Assembly: GCA_009697485.1 (NCBI GenBank)
Contig: SICY01000042.1
Span: 1 to 6,734 of the forward strand
Origin: Nitrosarchaeum sp.
Lineage (GTDB): Archaea; Thermoproteota; Nitrososphaeria; Nitrososphaerales; Nitrosopumilaceae
Reading direction: 5' to 3'
Length of the DNA stretch: 6,734 bases
The notes under the pieces: generated by a model
What the model was told of the DNA's origin: nothing
What the model saw: only the letters and a program-made list of their open reading frames with translations
Databases searched by the model: none
Shown here: positions 5,277-6,734 of the stretch, in pieces
Numbering within the stretch: position 1 is the stretch's first letter
How the letters are laid out: each line of letters begins with the position of its first letter
Position numbers and translations under genes: made by a program

Positions 5277-5965
5277 TATTCAAATTCCTTTTTTAGTTCC
5301 AAATATTCTTCTTTAGTAATTTCACCTTTAGCTAGTCTTTCTTTTAATATTCCAATAAATTCAGAATTTTTTTGCGTATCAAAAGATTCTTCAATAGTTT
5401 TTGAATCATCTGTTTCAGAATTTTTATCATTGTTGGAAAGTTCTTCATATCCTTCTTTGTATGCTTTTTTACTTTTTCGAATTATAAATACAGCCGCAAT
5501 AATAGGAATTATTAGTAGAATGAAAAACAGCAGATATCCAGACCCAGAATTTGAAGAATAAGAACTATTATCATAATCAAGAGTATCTGAAAATACTGGT
5601 TTTTCTATTATGTCGTAATCTAGAGAAACCTGTTTTTTGCTGATTAAAGACATGGAATTATCAAACTCGAAAATATAATTTCCAGCAGTATCTGCGTAAA
5701 TTGTGTCAGAATAACTTGTGACTATTCTACCTTTTTGACCTATTGATCCCCCATGTGGGTTCTTTAAATCAAAAACAATGTCATCATTTGTCCCGCCATT
5801 AACATAAACAGTATATCTCATTTCATCACCATCATCGAGATAAAAGCTAAGACGTTCTTCATCTCTAGCCGAAACTGTTATGCTCTGAGTTTCAGTAGCA
5901 ACTACAAAATTAGTAAAAACACTCAAGCATACTAATGTCAGCAATACAAACGAAAGAAATTTCAA
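5276..5965 (-). CDS. Exported GOLD/emp24-like domain protein with one TM helix and SHOCT tail
   Basis: The 229-residue protein starts at TTG (5965-5963), followed directly by a signal peptide (MKFLSFVLLTLVCLSVF, cleavage likely near VVA-T, residue 23). Residues about 27-118 resemble the GOLD beta-sandwich of emp24/gp25L/p24 proteins: SFYLDDGDEMRYTVYVNGG (40-58), then NDDIVFDLKNPHG (60-72), a strand hairpin, and AGNYIFEFDNSMS-x4-KQVSLDY (94-117). In eukaryotes this domain recruits cargo into vesicles; related domains occur in archaea without that role being established. A polar linker (119-142), one membrane helix (143-163), an acidic cytoplasmic stretch (170-200) and a SHOCT domain (203-229) follow. 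Topology is outside-GOLD, inside-SHOCT. The next gene overlaps by one base and has the same tail. GOLD assignment is by motif recall. Confidence 0.78.
   Translation of the reverse strand: MKFLSFVLLTLVCLSVFTNFVVATETQSITVSARDEERLSFYLDDGDEMRYTVYVNGGTNDDIVFDLKNPHGGSIGQKGRIVTSYSDTIYADTAGNYIFEFDNSMSLISKKQVSLDYDIIEKPVFSDTLDYDNSSYSSNSGSGYLLFFILLIIPIIAAVFIIRKSKKAYKEGYEELSNNDKNSETDDSKTIEESFDTQKNSEFIGILKERLAKGEITKEEYLELKKEFE
5279..5356 (-). repeat. SHOCT-coding repeat, copy 1 (pairs with 4863-4940)
   Basis: These are the last 26 codons of the GOLD-like gene, encoding IGILKERLAKGEITKEEYLE and the common LKKEFE ending. The partner copy ends the next gene in the operon. Confidence 0.7.
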
Positions 5966-5990
5966 TAAATTTTAAAACTATTGCATGAAC

Positions 5991-6000
5991 TTAAAGATTA
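5991..6000 (-). promoter_or_regulatory. Promoter of the GOLD-SHOCT operon (copy C)
   Basis: TAATCTTTAA on the minus strand has its CTTTAA 26-31 nt upstream of the TTG at 5965. It matches the boxes at 3634-3643 and 4823-4832 except for small changes, and the bases just before the start (ATTTATTG) are the same as in copy B. The rest of the 109-nt gap to the metalloprotease gene shows no other clear signal. Confidence 0.5.
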
Positions 6001-6074
6001 AGACCCATTATCAATCTAGATGTAGTTGAAATTGTGTTTCATAACAGAACCGTTTTTTCAAAGTAAAATTTTAG

Positions 6075-6734
6075 TCAATTCTTGGGTTTTGTATCTGGAC
6101 ATCCATCGGTATCATTGTATCCATTGTATGTTTCAGGTTTAGTTTTACATTTATCTCGAATGTCGGGAATTTTGTCTTTGTCGGTATCTATTTGTGATGT
6201 TGTTTTAGATGTAGTTGTAGTTTTCTGTTGAGTATTTGAATCCAAATAAATTTTTGTTCCAGATGTAACTTTGATATTTGGATTTTTGAATCCATCAACA
6301 TCATACAAATTCACTACTCCAGCTAGATTAAGATCAGATGGTGTTTTTGCTTTATTCTGATTTCTGCATGTTTCTTTACCATTTTCAACACTACACATAA
6401 GATCTCCATCTTTGTTCCATGCATGACCTAATCCCACGGCATGAATGAATTCATGTGCAGCGGTAACAGATACTAGAGCACTAGAGATCTTGGCACCATT
6501 ACTGCCTATGCAAACAGATGTTTGAATCGGTTTTATTCCCGTAACATATGTGATACCGTAATAATCAGTATTACATCCAGAGTCTTGTTCTGGTGTGACT
6601 AGATTCATTATCACATCAGGTTTATTTGCAAAGAATAGTTTGTCAGGCGTGATTACCTCAAAATCTATGTTCCAATTTCCACCGTACTTGTTGCTCAGAT
6701 ATGTCTTCCACATCTGAATTCCCTCCTGAGCTGG
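6075..6734 (-). CDS. Metzincin-type zinc metalloprotease with thrombospondin-3-like tail (5' partial)
   Basis: The frame is open through the right edge of the window, and the residues before the Met at 6713 (PAQEGIQ) look like ordinary coding sequence, so the gene starts outside. Numbering from that Met, HEFIHAVGLGH (87-97) is a full HExxHxxGxxH zinc site: His87, His91 and His97 bind zinc and Glu88 is catalytic. Met106 in GDLMCS fits the metzincin Met-turn. Cys47/Cys68 and Cys107/Cys116 could form disulfides, as expected outside the cell. A Thr/Ser linker (163-173) leads to Asp-rich repeats (Asp176, 178, 180, 184, 187; then NDTDGCPD, 200-207) like the calcium-binding thrombospondin type 3 repeat. 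The likely role is an exported, calcium-stabilised endopeptidase. Substrate and signal peptide are not visible; matrixin-like M10 versus another metzincin family is open. Confidence 0.85.
   Translation of the reverse strand, partial: PAQEGIQMWKTYLSNKYGGNWNIDFEVITPDKLFFANKPDVIMNLVTPEQDSGCNTDYYGITYVTGIKPIQTSVCIGSNGAKISSALVSVTAAHEFIHAVGLGHAWNKDGDLMCSVENGKETCRNQNKAKTPSDLNLAGVVNLYDVDGFKNPNIKVTSGTKIYLDSNTQQKTTTTSKTTSQIDTDKDKIPDIRDKCKTKPETYNGYNDTDGCPDTKPKN

Noticed and set aside
5244..5561. Plus-strand 105-codon open frame across the GOLD/SHOCT gene boundary.
   Set aside because: It is antisense to two well-supported genes, with Ser/Phe-rich shadow composition.

Overview
The window looks like chromosomal DNA of an ammonia-oxidising-type archaeon (Nitrososphaerota/Thaumarchaeota, probably near Nitrosopumilus or Nitrosarchaeum). 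The evidence is AT-rich composition, a complete eukaryote-type DNA topoisomerase IB (a hallmark of this phylum), an elongator tRNA-Met interrupted by a bulge-helix-bulge intron, TATA-like promoters placed for leaderless transcripts, and a thaumarchaeal-style SAM-like integrase fragment. The taxon is inferred from gene content, not from a search.

Plus strand, left to right. Positions 1-216 are the 3' end of a large helicase with a cysteine-rich DUF1998-type tail. Positions 257-1087 encode a classical short-chain dehydrogenase/reductase with a complete catalytic tetrad. Positions 1164-2831 encode topoisomerase IB with all five catalytic residues. Positions 2912-3026 are tRNA-Met(CAT), with a 40-nt intron at the unusual position 30/31. 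Positions 3070-3576 are a tyrosine-recombinase gene that keeps only its N-terminal core-binding domain.

The integrase ends in a scar. On the opposite strand, starting at 3609, lies the 5' end of another broken gene: a TTG start, a signal peptide and an AxA-type cleavage site. Its promoter nearly duplicates that of the next intact exported-protein gene. Two truncated genes therefore meet at about 3520-3530, which suggests an insertion, deletion or recombination joint beside the tRNA.

The right half (3659-6734, minus strand) is a cell-surface cluster. In transcription order it holds a zinc metalloprotease (metzincin) with a thrombospondin-3-like calcium-binding tail (5' end outside the window); a GOLD/emp24-like exported protein with one membrane helix and a SHOCT tail; a small multi-spanning membrane protein with nearly the same SHOCT tail, overlapping the previous gene by one base; and a 379-residue exported, membrane-anchored protein of unknown function. 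Both intact signal-peptide genes and the broken one start with TTG, with a CYTTAA box 25-31 nt upstream. This points to leaderless UUG-initiated mRNAs.

No CRISPR array, rRNA or complete mobile element is visible. Every stretch of more than 300 bases is occupied by a gene.
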